64,000 bases of DNA from Prevotella disiens JCM 6334 = ATCC 29426 (GTDB lineage: Bacteria > Bacteroidota > Bacteroidia > Bacteroidales > Bacteroidaceae), in NCBI RefSeq assembly GCF_000613345.1, contig NZ_BAIS01000004.1, positions 1 through 64,000 on the forward strand. Reading direction: 5' to 3'. Shown piece after piece: positions 38,281 through 49,050 of the stretch. The translations under genes and the position numbers were made by a program. Position 1 is the first letter of the stretch; each line of letters opens with the position of its first letter. The notes below the pieces were generated by a model. It made no database searches, was not told where the DNA came from, and worked only from the letters and a program-made list of their open reading frames with translations.

Positions 38281-40792
38281 GGAATACATCGAAAATGACA
38301 ACACTGGAAAACAAGTTCCCGCTTTTAGCGGTGGAGCATGGCTGCATCATCTCAAAGGACGCCGACATCACGGTGGCTTTCGAGGTGGAGCTGCCGGAAC
38401 TTTACACCGTGACGGGCGCGGAGTACGAGGCGATACACGGCTGCTGGTGCAAGGCAATCAAGGTGCTGCCGGACTACTCCGTCGTCCACAAACAGGACTG
38501 GTTCATCAAGGAACGCTACAAGCCGGAACTTCAGAAGGACGACATGAGTTTCCTCTCACGCAGCTTCGAGCGACACTTCAACGAGCGTCCGTACCTGAAA
38601 CACACCTGCTATCTCTACCTGACCAAGACGACAAAGGAGCGTAACCGGATGCAGAGCAACTTCAGCACGCTGTGCCGGGGACATATCATCCCGAAGGAGC
38701 TGGACAAGGAAACCACGACCAAGTTCTTGGAAGCCTGCGAACAGTTCGAGCGCATCATGAACGACAGCGGGCTTGTCAGGCTGCGCCGCCTATCCACCGA
38801 TGAGATTGTGGGTACTGAGGGAAAAACGGGATTGATTGAACGCTACTTCTCGCTCATGCCGGAGGGGAATACCACCTTACAAGATATTGAGCTTTCGGCA
38901 AGGGAGATGCGCATCGGCGACAACCGACTGTGCCTGCACACCCTCTCCGACGCGGAAGACCTGCCGGGCAAGGTGGCAACCGACACCCGTTACGAGAAGC
39001 TCTCCACCGACCGGAGCGACTGCCGCCTCTCCTTCGCCTCCCCCGTGGGGTTGCTGCTCTCCTGCAACCATATCTACAACCAGTATGTGCTGATAGACAA
39101 CAGCGAGGAAGCCTTGCAGAAGTTCGAGAAATCCGCCCGCAATATGCAGTCGCTCTCACGGTATAGCCGGAGCAACAGTATCAACCGCGAGTGGATAGAC
39201 CAATACCTGAACGAAGCCCATTCCTACGGGCTGACCTCGGTACGGGCGCATTTCAACGTCATGGTGTGGAGCGACGACGCGGAGGAGCTGAAGCATATAA
39301 GGAACGATGTGGGCAGCCAGCTGGCAAGCATGGAGTGCGTGCCGCGCCACAACACCATCGACTGCCCGACGCTCTACTGGGCGGCGATACCCGGCAACGC
39401 GGCGGACTTTCCGGCGGAAGAGAGTTTCCATACCTTCATCGAGCAGGCGGTGTGCCTGTTCACGGAGGAAACCAATTACCGCTCTTCGCTCTCGCCCTTC
39501 GGCATCAAGATGGTGGACAGGCTCACGGGAAAACCGCTGCACCTCGACATCAGCGACCTGCCCATGAAGCGGGGCATCACCACGAACCGCAACAAGTTCG
39601 TGCTGGGTCCTTCGGGCAGCGGCAAGTCGTTCTTCATGAACCACCTCGTGAGGCAATACTACGAACAAGGTACGCACGTCGTGCTGGTGGACACGGGAAA
39701 CTCTTATCAGGGCTTGTGCGGCATGATCCGGCGCAAGACAGGCGGAGCGGACGGCGTGTACTTCACCTACACGGAGGAAAAGCCATATCGTTCAACCCGT
39801 TCTACACCGATGATTATGTCTTCGACGTGGAGAAGAAGGACAGCATCAAGACCCTGCTGCTGACGCTCTGGAAGTCGGAGGACGACAAGGTGACGAAGAC
39901 GGAGAGCGGCGAACTGGGCAGTGCCGTGAGTGCCTACATCGAGCGCATCAAGGCAGACCGGAGCATCGTGCCGTCTTTCAACACCTTCTACGAGTATATG
40001 CGCGACGACTACCGCAAGGAGCTGGCTGAACGTGACATCAAGGTGGAGAAGTCCGACTTCAACATCGACAACATGCTCACCACCATGCGGCAGTATTACC
40101 GGGGCGGGCGTTACGACTTCCTGCTCAACTCCACGGAGAACATCGACCTGCTCAACAAGCGGTTCATTGTCTTCGAAATTGACAGCATAAAGGAAAACCG
40201 CGAGCTTTTTCCGGTCGTGACGATCATCATCATGGAAGCCTTCATCAACAAGATGCGACGGCTGAAAGGGGTGCGGAAACAGCTTATCGTGGAAGAGGCT
40301 TGGAAGGCTCTTTCTTCGGCGAACATGGCTGAATACCTGCGCTATATGTACAAGACGGTCAGAAAATATTACGGCGAGGCAATCGTGGTAACGCAGGAGG
40401 TGGACGACATCATTTCCTCTCCCGTGGTCAAGGAGAGCATCATCAACAACTCCGACTGCAAGATACTTCTCGACCAGCGCAAGTATATGAACAAGTTTGA
40501 CCAGATACAGGCGTTGCTCGGACTGACGGAAAAGGAGAAGGGGCAGATACTCTCCATCAACATGGCGAACAACCCTTCACGGCTCTACAAGGAGGTGTGG
40601 ATAGGCTTGGGCGGCACGCAGTCGGCGGTCTATGCTACGGAGGTCAGTGCCGAAGAGTATCTGGCGTACACCACCGAGGAAACGGAGAAAGTGGAGGTTT
40701 ACCGTCTGGCGGAGAAGCTGGGCGGCGACATCGAAGCCGCCATCCGGCAACTTGCCGAAAAGCGGAGAAACAAGGAAACAACCAACAATTAA
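38277..40792 (+). pseudogene. traG: conjugation ATPase TraG, VirB4 family (frameshifted)
   Basis: 838 residues if the break is repaired. This is the cytoplasmic ATPase of the type IV secretion channel. Walker A is LGPSGSGKSFFMN (about residue 446); Walker B is KQLIVEEAWKAL; the C-terminal motor region has VTQEVDDIISSPVV. Frame one runs to about 39780 (YTEEKP) and would end at 39863 with unrelated residues; the correct continuation ISFNPFYTDDYVF is one frame over. One C added at CC 39783-39784 (AAGCCATATC) restores it. A true break would remove Walker B and abolish transfer. Confidence 0.9.
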
Positions 40793-40820
40793 AAATGAAT
40801 TTATCAACGAAAAAAGAAAA

Positions 40821-41207
40821 ATGCGTATGAATTTACCAAAAGTGAAAATGCTGCAAGTCAGCAAGTGCCTGATCGGATTGGCGGTCATGATGCTGCAATC
40901 CTGCGACGTGGCCGACAACCGCCGTGACATGCTGTGCGGGAACTGGGAGAGCGTGGAGGGGAAGCCCGACGTGCTTATCTACAAGGAGGGCGAAGCCTAC
41001 AAGGTGACGGTGTTCCGCCGGAGCGGTCTGCGCCGCAAACTCAAGCCGGAAACCTATCTCTTGCAGGAGGAGAACGGCAACCTGTTCATGAACACCGGCT
41101 TCCGCATCGACGTGTCCTACAACGAGGCAACGGACGTGCTGACCTTCTCGCCAAACGGTGACTATGTGCGGGTGAAGCCGCAGCCGGAGAACCAGACAGA
41201 AGAATAA
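40821..41207 (+). CDS. traH: TraH lipoprotein (DUF3876)
   Basis: 128 residues from ATG 40821 (a second ATG follows at 40827). The lipobox LAVMMLQSC places the mature N-terminal cysteine at residue 25 and suggests an outer- or inner-membrane lipoprotein. A small beta-rich domain follows (GNWESVEGKPDVLIYKEGE ... VLTFSPNGDYVRV). It is in the tra operon between TraG and TraI; exact function unknown. Confidence 0.8.
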   Translation: MRMNLPKVKMLQVSKCLIGLAVMMLQSCDVADNRRDMLCGNWESVEGKPDVLIYKEGEAYKVTVFRRSGLRRKLKPETYLLQEENGNLFMNTGFRIDVSYNEATDVLTFSPNGDYVRVKPQPENQTEE

Positions 41208-41231
41208 CAACCGCTAAAATCCAAAGTAAAC

Positions 41232-41861
41232 ATGAGAACAAGAATAACAATGATTGTCTGCCTGTGCCTGCTTCTCGCGGGCCGGGCAAGCGCACAGTGG
41301 GCGGTGATAGACCCGTCCAACATCGCCCAGAGCATCGTGAACACCTCCAAGAACGTGGTGCATACCTCGACCACCGCCCAGAACATGGTGAAGAATTTTC
41401 AGGAAACCGTGAAAATCTACGAGCAGGGAAAGAAGTATTACGACGCGCTGAAATCAGTGAACAACCTTGTCCGGGATGCCCGCAAGGTGCAACAGACCAT
41501 CCTGATGGTGGGCGACATCACCGACATCTATGTGACCAACTTCCAGCGGATGATGCGTGACGACAACTTCACCGTGGAGGAACTGGGAGCCATCGCCTTC
41601 GGCTACACGAAGCTGCTGGAAGAGAGCAATGATGTACTGACCGAACTGAAAAACGTGGTGAACATCACCACGCTCTCCATGACCGACAAGGAGCGCATGG
41701 ACGTGGTGGAACGCTGCCATTCCAAAATGAAGCGTTACCGCAACCTCGTGAGCTACTACACCAACAAGAACATATCGGTGTCCTATCTCCGCGCTAAAAA
41801 GAAGAACGACCTCGACCGCATCATGGGGCTGTACGGGAACATGAACGAAAGATACTGGTAA
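41232..41861 (+). CDS. traI: TraI, DUF4141 conjugation protein
   Basis: 209 residues. The signal peptide MRTRITMIVCLCLLLAGRASA is probably cleaved before Q22. The mature part is helical with coiled-coil character (QNMVKNFQETVKIYEQGKKYYDALK). Topology and helical content resemble VirB5-type pore proteins. The leader contains CTAAAATCCAAAGTAAAC just before the ATG. traJ starts 4 bp after its stop. Confidence 0.82.
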   Translation: MRTRITMIVCLCLLLAGRASAQWAVIDPSNIAQSIVNTSKNVVHTSTTAQNMVKNFQETVKIYEQGKKYYDALKSVNNLVRDARKVQQTILMVGDITDIYVTNFQRMMRDDNFTVEELGAIAFGYTKLLEESNDVLTELKNVVNITTLSMTDKERMDVVERCHSKMKRYRNLVSYYTNKNISVSYLRAKKKNDLDRIMGLYGNMNERYW

Positions 41862-41865
41862 GACT

Positions 41866-42870
41866 ATGGAGTTCGACAACCTTCACCAGATTCTGCGCTC
41901 GCTCTACGAGCAGATGATGCCGCTGTGCGAGGACATGGCGGGCGTGGCGAAAGGCATCGCCGGGCTGGGCGCGCTGTTCTACGTCGCCTACCGGGTATGG
42001 CAGTCGCTGGCGAGAGCCGAACCGATAGACGTGTTCCCGATGCTCCGCCCCTTCGCCATCGGTCTTTGCATCATGTTCTTCCCCACGGTTGTGCTGGGTA
42101 CGATAAACAGCATCCTTTCGCCCGTCGTGCAAGGCACGGCGAAGATGCTGGAGGCGGAAACGCTCGACATGAACACCTACCGCCAGCAGAAGGACAAGTT
42201 GGAATACGAGGCGATGATGCGCAACCCCGAAACCGCCTACCTCGTGTCCAACGAGGAGTTTGACAAACAGCTGGAGGAACTCGGCTGGTCGCCCTCCGAC
42301 ATGGTGACGATGGCGGGGATGTATATCGACCGGGGAATGTACAACATGAAAAAGAGCATCCGCGACTTCTTCCGCGAGATACTGGAACTGCTGTTCCAAG
42401 CCGCCGCCCTCGTGATAGACACCGTCCGCACCTTCTTCCTCGTGGTGCTGGCGATACTCGGTCCGATAGCCTTCGCCATATCGGTGTGGGACGGTTTCCA
42501 AAGCACGCTCACGCAGTGGATATGCCGCTACATACAGGTCTATCTGTGGCTGCCGGTGTCGGACATGTTCAGCACCATACTGGCTAAGATACAGGTGCTG
42601 ATGCTGCAAAGCGACATCGAGCGGATGCAGGCAGACCCGAACTTCTCGCTGGATTCGAGCGACGGGGTGTACATCGTGTTCCTCTGCATCGGCATCATCG
42701 GTTACTTCACCATCCCCACCGTGGCGGGCTGGATCATCCAAGCCGGGGGCATGGGCGGCTACAACCGTAACATGAACCAGATGGCTGGACGTGCCGGAGG
42801 CATGGCGGGCGGAGTTGCGGGAGCTACCGCAGGGAACGCCGTCGGACGCATCGGCAAGCTGCTGAAATAA
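41866..42870 (+). CDS. traJ: TraJ, VirB6-like inner membrane protein
   Basis: 334 residues with about six membrane segments (about 28-48, 62-84, 185-212, 216-240, 262-285), and a glycine-rich tail (AGGMGGYNRN, AGGMAGGVAGATAG). Polytopic VirB6 homologues form the inner membrane part of the secretion channel. The IS4-type element starts 14 bp after the stop codon, in the gap before traK. Confidence 0.85.
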   Translation: MEFDNLHQILRSLYEQMMPLCEDMAGVAKGIAGLGALFYVAYRVWQSLARAEPIDVFPMLRPFAIGLCIMFFPTVVLGTINSILSPVVQGTAKMLEAETLDMNTYRQQKDKLEYEAMMRNPETAYLVSNEEFDKQLEELGWSPSDMVTMAGMYIDRGMYNMKKSIRDFFREILELLFQAAALVIDTVRTFFLVVLAILGPIAFAISVWDGFQSTLTQWICRYIQVYLWLPVSDMFSTILAKIQVLMLQSDIERMQADPNFSLDSSDGVYIVFLCIGIIGYFTIPTVAGWIIQAGGMGGYNRNMNQMAGRAGGMAGGVAGATAGNAVGRIGKLLK

Positions 42871-42884
42871 TCAATGTGCAATTA

Positions 42885-44217
42885 CTACTGGTGCGATAAA
42901 ATCGCATAGGTTTTAAATATCATCAAATAACGAGAGTTCTTTGACATTTTGGTTTGAAATGATTGACGAGTCCTGCTTGGTTATCAACGACCGTAGGTCT
43001 GTTCTTTCCATTGCAGATATTCTAATCAGGGTAGCCACTTCGGTAATTGAATAGGGACTATTGTAGTCGGCCTTTATTCTTGCCACTGTTAAATACGATA
43101 TAATGGCAGTCCAAAGATGGACTTTGACAGCATTTTCCGAATACCCCCATAGGGTCTTTACGGAAATGTTCTGTTTAATCCATTTAAAGAACACCTCTAT
43201 ATCCCAACGATGACGGTACAAGTTGGATATTTCCAATGCGCTGACTTCAAAGTTATTGGATATAAAATCCACAATAGTATCATTTTCAGGGTCATAAACA
43301 CGGACGAATCTCATGTCTTCGGGATATAGCTTACTTGAGTTATATCCTGTTACTCTGATACGGGAGTCTTCCAGTATACCGGAGTTGACGCTGGGAATGG
43401 TCATCTGCTCGACAGTATCGAATTTCATGTTTTCTTTGGGGCGTGATACCCAAAATGCCTGAGCCTGATGAAATCTAAAGAGTGCTTTAAAGTCAACATA
43501 GGCCTTATCCATCACGTAGAAGGCATAAGGTTCAGGTGTCAGCACATCAAGTTCGTTGCTGTCATGCCATTTGCCATCCGTGATATGGATATTGGCAGGT
43601 ATGCTACCTCTCAAATCTAACAGTGTATGCATCTTGACAGCTCCTTTGCTGTATTTTCCAAAAGCCCACGTTGCAAGTTTTATACTGGTCGATATGGTTG
43701 TGGAATCAAGAGCATATATCACGTTATCAATGGTAACTTGAGTCAATTGGATATTTGAGTACATCGGTCTGACCGTGTCAATCAAATAAAGTCCCAATCC
43801 TTCAAAGATGCGATAATCCCTACTTTCGTTTGCACGAGACAAAGAGGTATGGTTCACTGTCTTGCGAAAGCCGAGATGATAAAGTATCCTGTTATGGGCT
43901 TCAAGGCATAGACAAATATCCCTCAGAGAATCACATCCCGTCAACTGTCCGAAAACAAGATGGAGGAGGTGATTGTAACTGCTGAGATTTTTGGAATGCC
44001 AGTCTCCTTTATATTGCTTGACAAGTTTGTCAAACTGGTAACGCGGTATAAACTCGACTACTTGAGAGAACACAAACTTACCTTGATTCATAATCCTGAT
44101 ATAATGTAACGTCAGGACTAATAAACCATTTTCAAATCAAAAAATCAAAGAACGCTTATATTTGACTAAATATTAATTGTTTAACTATGGTGGCGTGATT
44201 TTTATCGCACCACTAAT
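42885..44217. mobile_element. IS4-family insertion sequence with 12-bp target duplication
   Basis: The 1,333-bp element lies between direct repeats AATGTGCAATTA at 42873-42884 and 44218-44229. Imperfect terminal inverted repeats share TGGTGCGATAAAA (left end CTACTGGTGCGATAAAATC; right end, minus strand, ATTAGTGGTGCGATAAAAAT). One copy of the target joined across the element restores a short traJ-traK gap. It is inserted antiparallel to the tra operon and may reduce expression of traK-traQ. Confidence 0.9.
42913..44091 (-). CDS. IS4-family transposase
   Basis: 392 residues, with a DDE transposase core: first D in YALDSTTIS, second in YVMDKAYVDF, and the IS4 signature Y-x2-R-x3-E-x6-K in YRHRWDIEVFFKWIKQNI. 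The N-terminal region (DUF4372-like, FDKLVKQYKGDWHSKNLSSYNHLLHLVFGQLT) is complete. No stops or frameshift, so the element looks recently active. It is AT-richer than the surrounding tra genes. Confidence 0.93.
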   Translation of the reverse strand: MNQGKFVFSQVVEFIPRYQFDKLVKQYKGDWHSKNLSSYNHLLHLVFGQLTGCDSLRDICLCLEAHNRILYHLGFRKTVNHTSLSRANESRDYRIFEGLGLYLIDTVRPMYSNIQLTQVTIDNVIYALDSTTISTSIKLATWAFGKYSKGAVKMHTLLDLRGSIPANIHITDGKWHDSNELDVLTPEPYAFYVMDKAYVDFKALFRFHQAQAFWVSRPKENMKFDTVEQMTIPSVNSGILEDSRIRVTGYNSSKLYPEDMRFVRVYDPENDTIVDFISNNFEVSALEISNLYRHRWDIEVFFKWIKQNISVKTLWGYSENAVKVHLWTAIISYLTVARIKADYNSPYSITEVATLIRISAMERTDLRSLITKQDSSIISNQNVKELSLFDDI

Positions 44218-44247
44218 AATGTGCAATTATAAACGGAAAAAGTAAAA

Positions 44248-44871
44248 ATGGAATTCAAGTCACTCAGAAACATCGAATCGTCGTTCAGGCAGATACGCCT
44301 GTTCGGTATCGTCTTCCTCTCGCTGTGCGCCGTGGTGACGGTGTGGAGCGTGTGGAACTCCTACCGCTTCGCCGAGAAGCAACGGGAGAAGATCTATGTG
44401 CTGGACAACGGCAAGAGCCTGATGCTCGCCTTGTCACAGGACCTGTCGCAGAACCGCCCGGCGGAGGCACGGGAGCATGTGCGCCGCTTCCACGAGCTGT
44501 TCTTCACGCTCTCACCTGAAAAAAGCGCGATTGAACACAACGTGAAACGTGCCTTGCTGCTGGCGGACAAGAGCGTGTACCACTATTATTCGGACTTCGC
44601 CGAGAAGGGGTACTACAACCGCATCATCGCCGGGAACATCAACCAAGTGCTGAAGGTGGACAGCGTGGTGTGCGACTTCAACGCCTATCCCTACCGCGCC
44701 GTGACCTACGCCACGCAGAAAATCATCCGGCAGAGCAACGTCACCGAGCGCAGCCTCGTGACCACCTGCCGCCTGCTGAACGCATCACGGTCGGACGATA
44801 ACCCAAACGGTTTCACCATCGAGGGTTTCACCATCATCGAGAACAAGGATTTACAGACAATCAAACGGTAA
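44248..44871 (+). CDS. traK: TraK, VirB8-like conjugation protein
   Basis: 207 residues. A short cytoplasmic N-terminus and one membrane segment (LFGIVFLSLCAVVTVWSVWNSY) precede a periplasmic domain with the mixed alpha-beta pattern of VirB8/TrbF (NINQVLKVDSVVCDFNAYPYRAVTYATQKI). VirB8 proteins nucleate pore assembly. First gene downstream of the IS, and probably the first affected if the IS is polar. Confidence 0.85.
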   Translation: MEFKSLRNIESSFRQIRLFGIVFLSLCAVVTVWSVWNSYRFAEKQREKIYVLDNGKSLMLALSQDLSQNRPAEAREHVRRFHELFFTLSPEKSAIEHNVKRALLLADKSVYHYYSDFAEKGYYNRIIAGNINQVLKVDSVVCDFNAYPYRAVTYATQKIIRQSNVTERSLVTTCRLLNASRSDDNPNGFTIEGFTIIENKDLQTIKR

Positions 44872-44877
44872 CGGATT

Positions 44878-45198
44878 ATGAAACGGAAAGTAAAAAGTAT
44901 CAGAAAAACAATGTGGGGCGTGTACTGGAAGCTCCACGACAAACGGAAACGGCTGGTGGAAAGGCTCAAAGGGTATCTGGACGGCTTGCCGCCGGAAACA
45001 TGCCGCCGCATCGTGCTGGGGATGCTCGCCGCCTTCGCGGTGCTTGCCCTATACACCTTCGGCAGAGCCGTCTATGACATCGGCAGGAATGATGGCTCAC
45101 GCATGGAAACGGGACACGCCGGACGGGTGGAGCTGCCGACCCCGGCGGAAACAGACAATCACTTAACACCTTATTTATATGGAACAGAAGAAGAATGA
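44878..45198 (+). CDS. traL: TraL, DUF3989 membrane protein
   Basis: 106 residues; a basic N-terminus (KRKVKSIRKTMWGVYWKLHDKRKRL) and one membrane segment (IVLGMLAAFAVLALYTFGRAVYDIG). It overlaps traM by 20 bp. Function within the transfer complex unknown; the position matches CTnDOT traL. Confidence 0.8.
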   Translation: MKRKVKSIRKTMWGVYWKLHDKRKRLVERLKGYLDGLPPETCRRIVLGMLAAFAVLALYTFGRAVYDIGRNDGSRMETGHAGRVELPTPAETDNHLTPYLYGTEEE

Positions 45199-46536
45199 AC
45201 CAAAGAATGAACCGACGAAAGAGAACAAAGCCGCTCCCGACACGGGAAAGCCGAAGAAGGAGCGCGAACCGCTGACCGAGGCGCAGCGGCTGAAACGGCA
45301 GAAGATGATAGTCCTGCCCGCTATGGTGCTGGTGTTCATAGGGGCGATGTGGCTGATATTCGCCCCGTCCTCCGGCAAGGAGCAACAGCCGGGAACGGAC
45401 GGCTACAACACCGAGATGCCCGACGCGGACAAGGCGAACCGGCAGATTATCGGCGACAAGCTGAAAGCTACGAGCATGGGGAGATGGAGGAGCGTCAGGA
45501 GAGCCGCAACCGTGCCATCGGGCAGTTGGGCGACATGTTCGACCGAGAGATTGTGGGAACGGAGGACGGAACGGCCTTCGACCTCGCCAATCCGGGCGGC
45601 AAGGAGGAAAAGGCACAGCCCGCCACGCCGCAGACCATCCAATCCTCCGCTGCCGCCTACCGTGACCTGAACGCTACGCTCGGCAACTTCTACGAACAGC
45701 CGAAGAATGACAATGCCGAGATGGAGGAATTGTTGGAGCGCATCGCATCGCTGGAGTCGGAACTGGAAAGCGAGAAGGGCAAGGCTTCCGCCGTGGACGA
45801 CCAAGTGGCTCTTATGGAGAAATCCTACGAGCTGGCGGCAAAGTACATGGGCGGTCAGAACGGTGGGAAGCCGGAACAGGCGGCAGAGCCTGCCACCGTG
45901 CAGAAAGGAAAGAAGAACACGGCGACACCCGTAAGGCAGGTGACCCGCCAAGTTGTTTCCTCGCTTGCACAGCCCATGAGCAACGCGGAGTTTGTCGCCA
46001 CTTTCTCGCAGGAGCGCAACAGAAGTTTTAATACGGCTGTCGGCACGGCGGAGGTATCGGACAGGAACACCATACCGGCATGTGTGCATGGGGCGCAGAG
46101 CGTGACGGACGGGCAGACGGTAAGGCTGCGCCTGCTGGAGCCTATGGCGGTGGCGGGCAGGACAATCCCCCGCAATGCGGTGGTGGTCGGCACGGGCAAG
46201 ATACAGGGTGAGCGGCTCGACATCGGGATCACCTCGCTGGAATACGACGGCACGATTATCCCCGTGGAACTTGCGGTCTATGACACGGACGGACAGTCCG
46301 GCATCTTCATCCCGAACTCGATGGAGATGAACGCCGTCAGGGAGGTCGCCGCCAACATGGGCGGCTCGTTGGGGAGCAGCATCAACATCTCCACCAATGC
46401 CGGGGCGCAGCTCGCCTCCGACTTGGGCAAGGGGCTGATACAAGGCACGAGCCAGTACATCGCCAAGAAGATGCGCACCGTCAAGGTGCATCTGAAAGCC
46501 GGGTACAGGGTCATGCTTTACCAAGAAAAAGATTGA
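45179..46536 (+). pseudogene. traM: TraM, VirB10-like conjugation protein (frameshifted)
   Basis: 452 residues after repair. The N-terminal cytoplasmic region is K/E/P-rich, followed by one membrane segment (MIVLPAMVLVFIGAMWLIFAPSS), a Q/E-rich coiled linker, and the C-terminal beta-barrel domain of TraM/VirB10 (TVRLRLLEPMAVAGRTIPRNAVVVGTG). Frame one goes off at LKATSMGRWRS; the correct reading YEHGEMEERQESRN is one frame over. One C added at C45468 (AAAGCTACGAG) repairs it. VirB10 spans the envelope and senses ATP energy, so a real break would block transfer. Confidence 0.88.
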
Positions 46537-46573
46537 GAACAATAAAAAAATTACCACTAAAAATCCAAAAGTA

Positions 46574-47562
46574 ATGAGAAAAGTAATCATCATGTTTGCC
46601 CTCGCTATGGGCATCGCAACTGCCAACGCGCAGGAGAATGTAACCGTTGAAACGACCAACGGAAGTAATGAACAGCCGACCTTGACAAAGGAGGTCTATC
46701 CGCAGAAGGAGGCGGACGGTGACCTGTATCACGGGCTGTCGCGCAAGCTGACCTTCGACCGCATGATACCGCCGCACGGACTGGAAGTGACCTACGACAA
46801 GACCGTCCACGTCATCTTTCCGGCGGAGGTGCGCTACGTCGATTTAGGCTCGCCCGACCTGATTGCCGGGAAAGCCGACGGAGCGGAGAACGTCATCCGT
46901 GTGAAGGCTACCGTGAGAAATTTTCCCAACGAAACCAACATGTCCGTCATCACGGAGGACGGCAGTTTCTACACCTTCAACGTGAAGTACGCCGCCGAAC
47001 CGCTGTTGCTCAACGTGGAGATGTGCGACTTCATCCATGACGCAGCACGGTGAACCGCCCGAACAACGCGCAGGAAATCTACTTGAAAGAGCTGGGCAGC
47101 GAAAGCCCGATGCTGGTACGCCTTATCATGAAGTCCATCCACAAGCAGAACAAACGGGAGGTGAAGCATATCGGCTGCAAGCGTTTCGGCATCCAATATC
47201 TTCTGAAAGGCATCTACACGCATAACGGCTTGCTCTACTTCCACACGGAGATAAAGAACCAGAGCAACGTGCCTTTCGATGTGGACTACATCACTTGGAA
47301 AATCGTGGACAAGAAGGTGGCGAAGCGTACCGCCGTGCAGGAGCAGATTATCCTGCCGCTCCGTGCGCAGAACTACGCCACCCTCGTGCCGGGCAAAAGG
47401 AGCGAGCGCACGGTCTTCACGATGGCGAAGTTCACCATCCCCGACGACAAGTGCCTCGTGGTGGAACTGAACGAGAAGAACGGCGGCCGTCACCAGTCCT
47501 TCGTGATTGAGAACGAGGATTTGGTACGCGCCAGTACCATCAATGAACTTCAAGTGCGCTGA
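46574..47562 (+). pseudogene. traN: TraN, VirB9-like conjugation protein (frameshifted)
   Basis: 329 residues after repair. The signal peptide (MRKVIIMFALAMGIATANAQ) is followed by a beta-rich VirB9 domain (TYDKTVHVIFPAEVRYVDLGSPDLIAGK; FYTFNVKYAAEPLLLNVEM). Frame one stops at 47053 after FIHDAAR; the true sequence runs HDGSTVNRPNNAQEIYLKEL in the next frame, with one G missing at G47042. VirB9 forms part of the outer-membrane core with VirB10. Leader CTAAAAATCCAAAAGTA directly precedes the ATG. Confidence 0.88.
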
Positions 47563-47564
47563 CC

Positions 47565-48140
47565 ATGAGAAAGTACATCGCAATAATCATCGCGTCGCTT
47601 GCCCTTTTCACGGGGCAGGCGCACGCCCAGCGGTGTCTGCCGAAGATGCAGGGCATCGAGGTGAGGGCGGACATGGCGGACGGCTTCAATCCCGAAGGCA
47701 AGGACGGCGGGTACAGCTTCGGGGCGGCACTCTCCACCTACACGAAGAGGGGAAACAAGTGGGTGTTCGGTGGCGAATACCTCCTGAAGAACAACCCCTA
47801 CAAGGACGCCAAGATACCCGTGGCGCAGTTCACGGCGGAGGGCGGCTATTACTTCAAGATACTGTCGGACGCTCGAAAAATCGTGTTCGTCTATGCCGGG
47901 GCTTCGGCTCTCGCCGGATATGAGTCGGTGAACTGGGGGAGGAAGATGCTGCATGACGGCTCCACGCTGCACGACCGGGACGCTTTCATCTACGGCGGTG
48001 CGCTGACGCTCGATGTGGAGTGCTACGTGGCAGACTGTATCGCCTTGCTTGCCAATCTGCGTGAGCGTTGCCTGTGGGGTGGCGACACACGGAAGTTTCA
48101 CACGCAGTTCGGGATCGGCATCAAGTTCATCATCAACTGA
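47565..48140 (+). CDS. traO: TraO conjugation protein
   Basis: 191 residues, beginning 2 bp after traN. The signal peptide (MRKYIAIIIASLALFTGQAHA) is followed by a beta-strand-rich domain of about 165 residues resembling a small outer-membrane barrel (GYSFGAALSTYTKRGNKWVFGGEYLL ... FHTQFGIGIKFIIN, ending in an aromatic-type strand). Outer-membrane location is inferred from these features. Confidence 0.83.
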   Translation: MRKYIAIIIASLALFTGQAHAQRCLPKMQGIEVRADMADGFNPEGKDGGYSFGAALSTYTKRGNKWVFGGEYLLKNNPYKDAKIPVAQFTAEGGYYFKILSDARKIVFVYAGASALAGYESVNWGRKMLHDGSTLHDRDAFIYGGALTLDVECYVADCIALLANLRERCLWGGDTRKFHTQFGIGIKFIIN

Positions 48141-48147
48141 CACGGGC

Positions 48148-49050
48148 ATGGAACGGGCGGAAATAGAAGCTGTCAGACGGATACCGCTTGCGGATTTTCT
48201 CGCACGGTTGGGGCATGAGCCTGTAAGAAGGAGCGGTAACGAGCTGTGGTATATCGCCCCGTACAGAGGCGAGCGCACACCCTCTTTCCGTGTGAACGTG
48301 GCGAAACAGCTCTGGTACGACTTCGGTTTGGGCAAAGGCGGCGACATCTTCACGCTTGCCGGGGAGTTTCTGCAAAGCGGTGACTTCATGGCGCAGGCGA
48401 AGTTCATAGCGGAAGCCGCCAACATGACGGTGACCGGATGGGAAAAGCCCGTCTATCTCCCGAAACCGACCGAACCCGTCTTTGAGGATGTGGAGGTCGC
48501 TCCGCTGCTCCGCTCACCGCTGACGGAGTATCTGTCAGAACGGGGCATTCCTTACGCTATCGCATCCCGCCACTGTTATCGTCTGAACTACGGCGTTCGT
48601 GGAAAACGGTATTTTGCCGTCGGTTTCCCGAACATGGCGGGTGGCTATGAAGTCAGAAGCCGCTATTTCAAGGGGTGCATACCGCCCAAAGATGTGTCTT
48701 TGGTGAAGGCAACGGACATCCCGGCTGGCGAGTGCCTCGTGTTCGAGGGCTTCATGGACTTCCTTTCTGCGGTGACGCTTGGTGTAACCGGTAATGCTGA
48801 CTGCCTTGTGTTGAACTCCGTCGCCAACGCAGAGAAGGCGACGGGATTACTGGACGGATACGGGCGCATCGGCTGCTTCCTCGACCGTGACGAAGCCGGA
48901 CGGCGGACGCTTGCCGCACTTACTAAACGGTATGGGGCGCGTGTCACCGACCGTTCCTCACTCTATGACAGTTGCAAGGACTTGAACGAGTACCTGCAAC
49001 AGACAACGAAAAAACAGAAAAACAACCATCTAAAAATCGAAGAACAATGA
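48148..49050 (+). CDS. traP: TraP, DnaG-type primase-like protein
   Basis: 300 residues from ATG 48148. The N-terminal region resembles the DnaG zinc-binding fold without its cysteines (LWYIAPYRGERTPSFRVNVAKQLWYDFGLGKGGDIFTLA). The TOPRIM domain follows with the catalytic glutamate in CLVFEGFMDFLSA and DxD-type GCFLDRDEAG. It probably primes or processes the transferred strand in the recipient. It overlaps traQ by 4 bp. Confidence 0.85.
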   Translation: MERAEIEAVRRIPLADFLARLGHEPVRRSGNELWYIAPYRGERTPSFRVNVAKQLWYDFGLGKGGDIFTLAGEFLQSGDFMAQAKFIAEAANMTVTGWEKPVYLPKPTEPVFEDVEVAPLLRSPLTEYLSERGIPYAIASRHCYRLNYGVRGKRYFAVGFPNMAGGYEVRSRYFKGCIPPKDVSLVKATDIPAGECLVFEGFMDFLSAVTLGVTGNADCLVLNSVANAEKATGLLDGYGRIGCFLDRDEAGRRTLAALTKRYGARVTDRSSLYDSCKDLNEYLQQTTKKQKNNHLKIEEQ

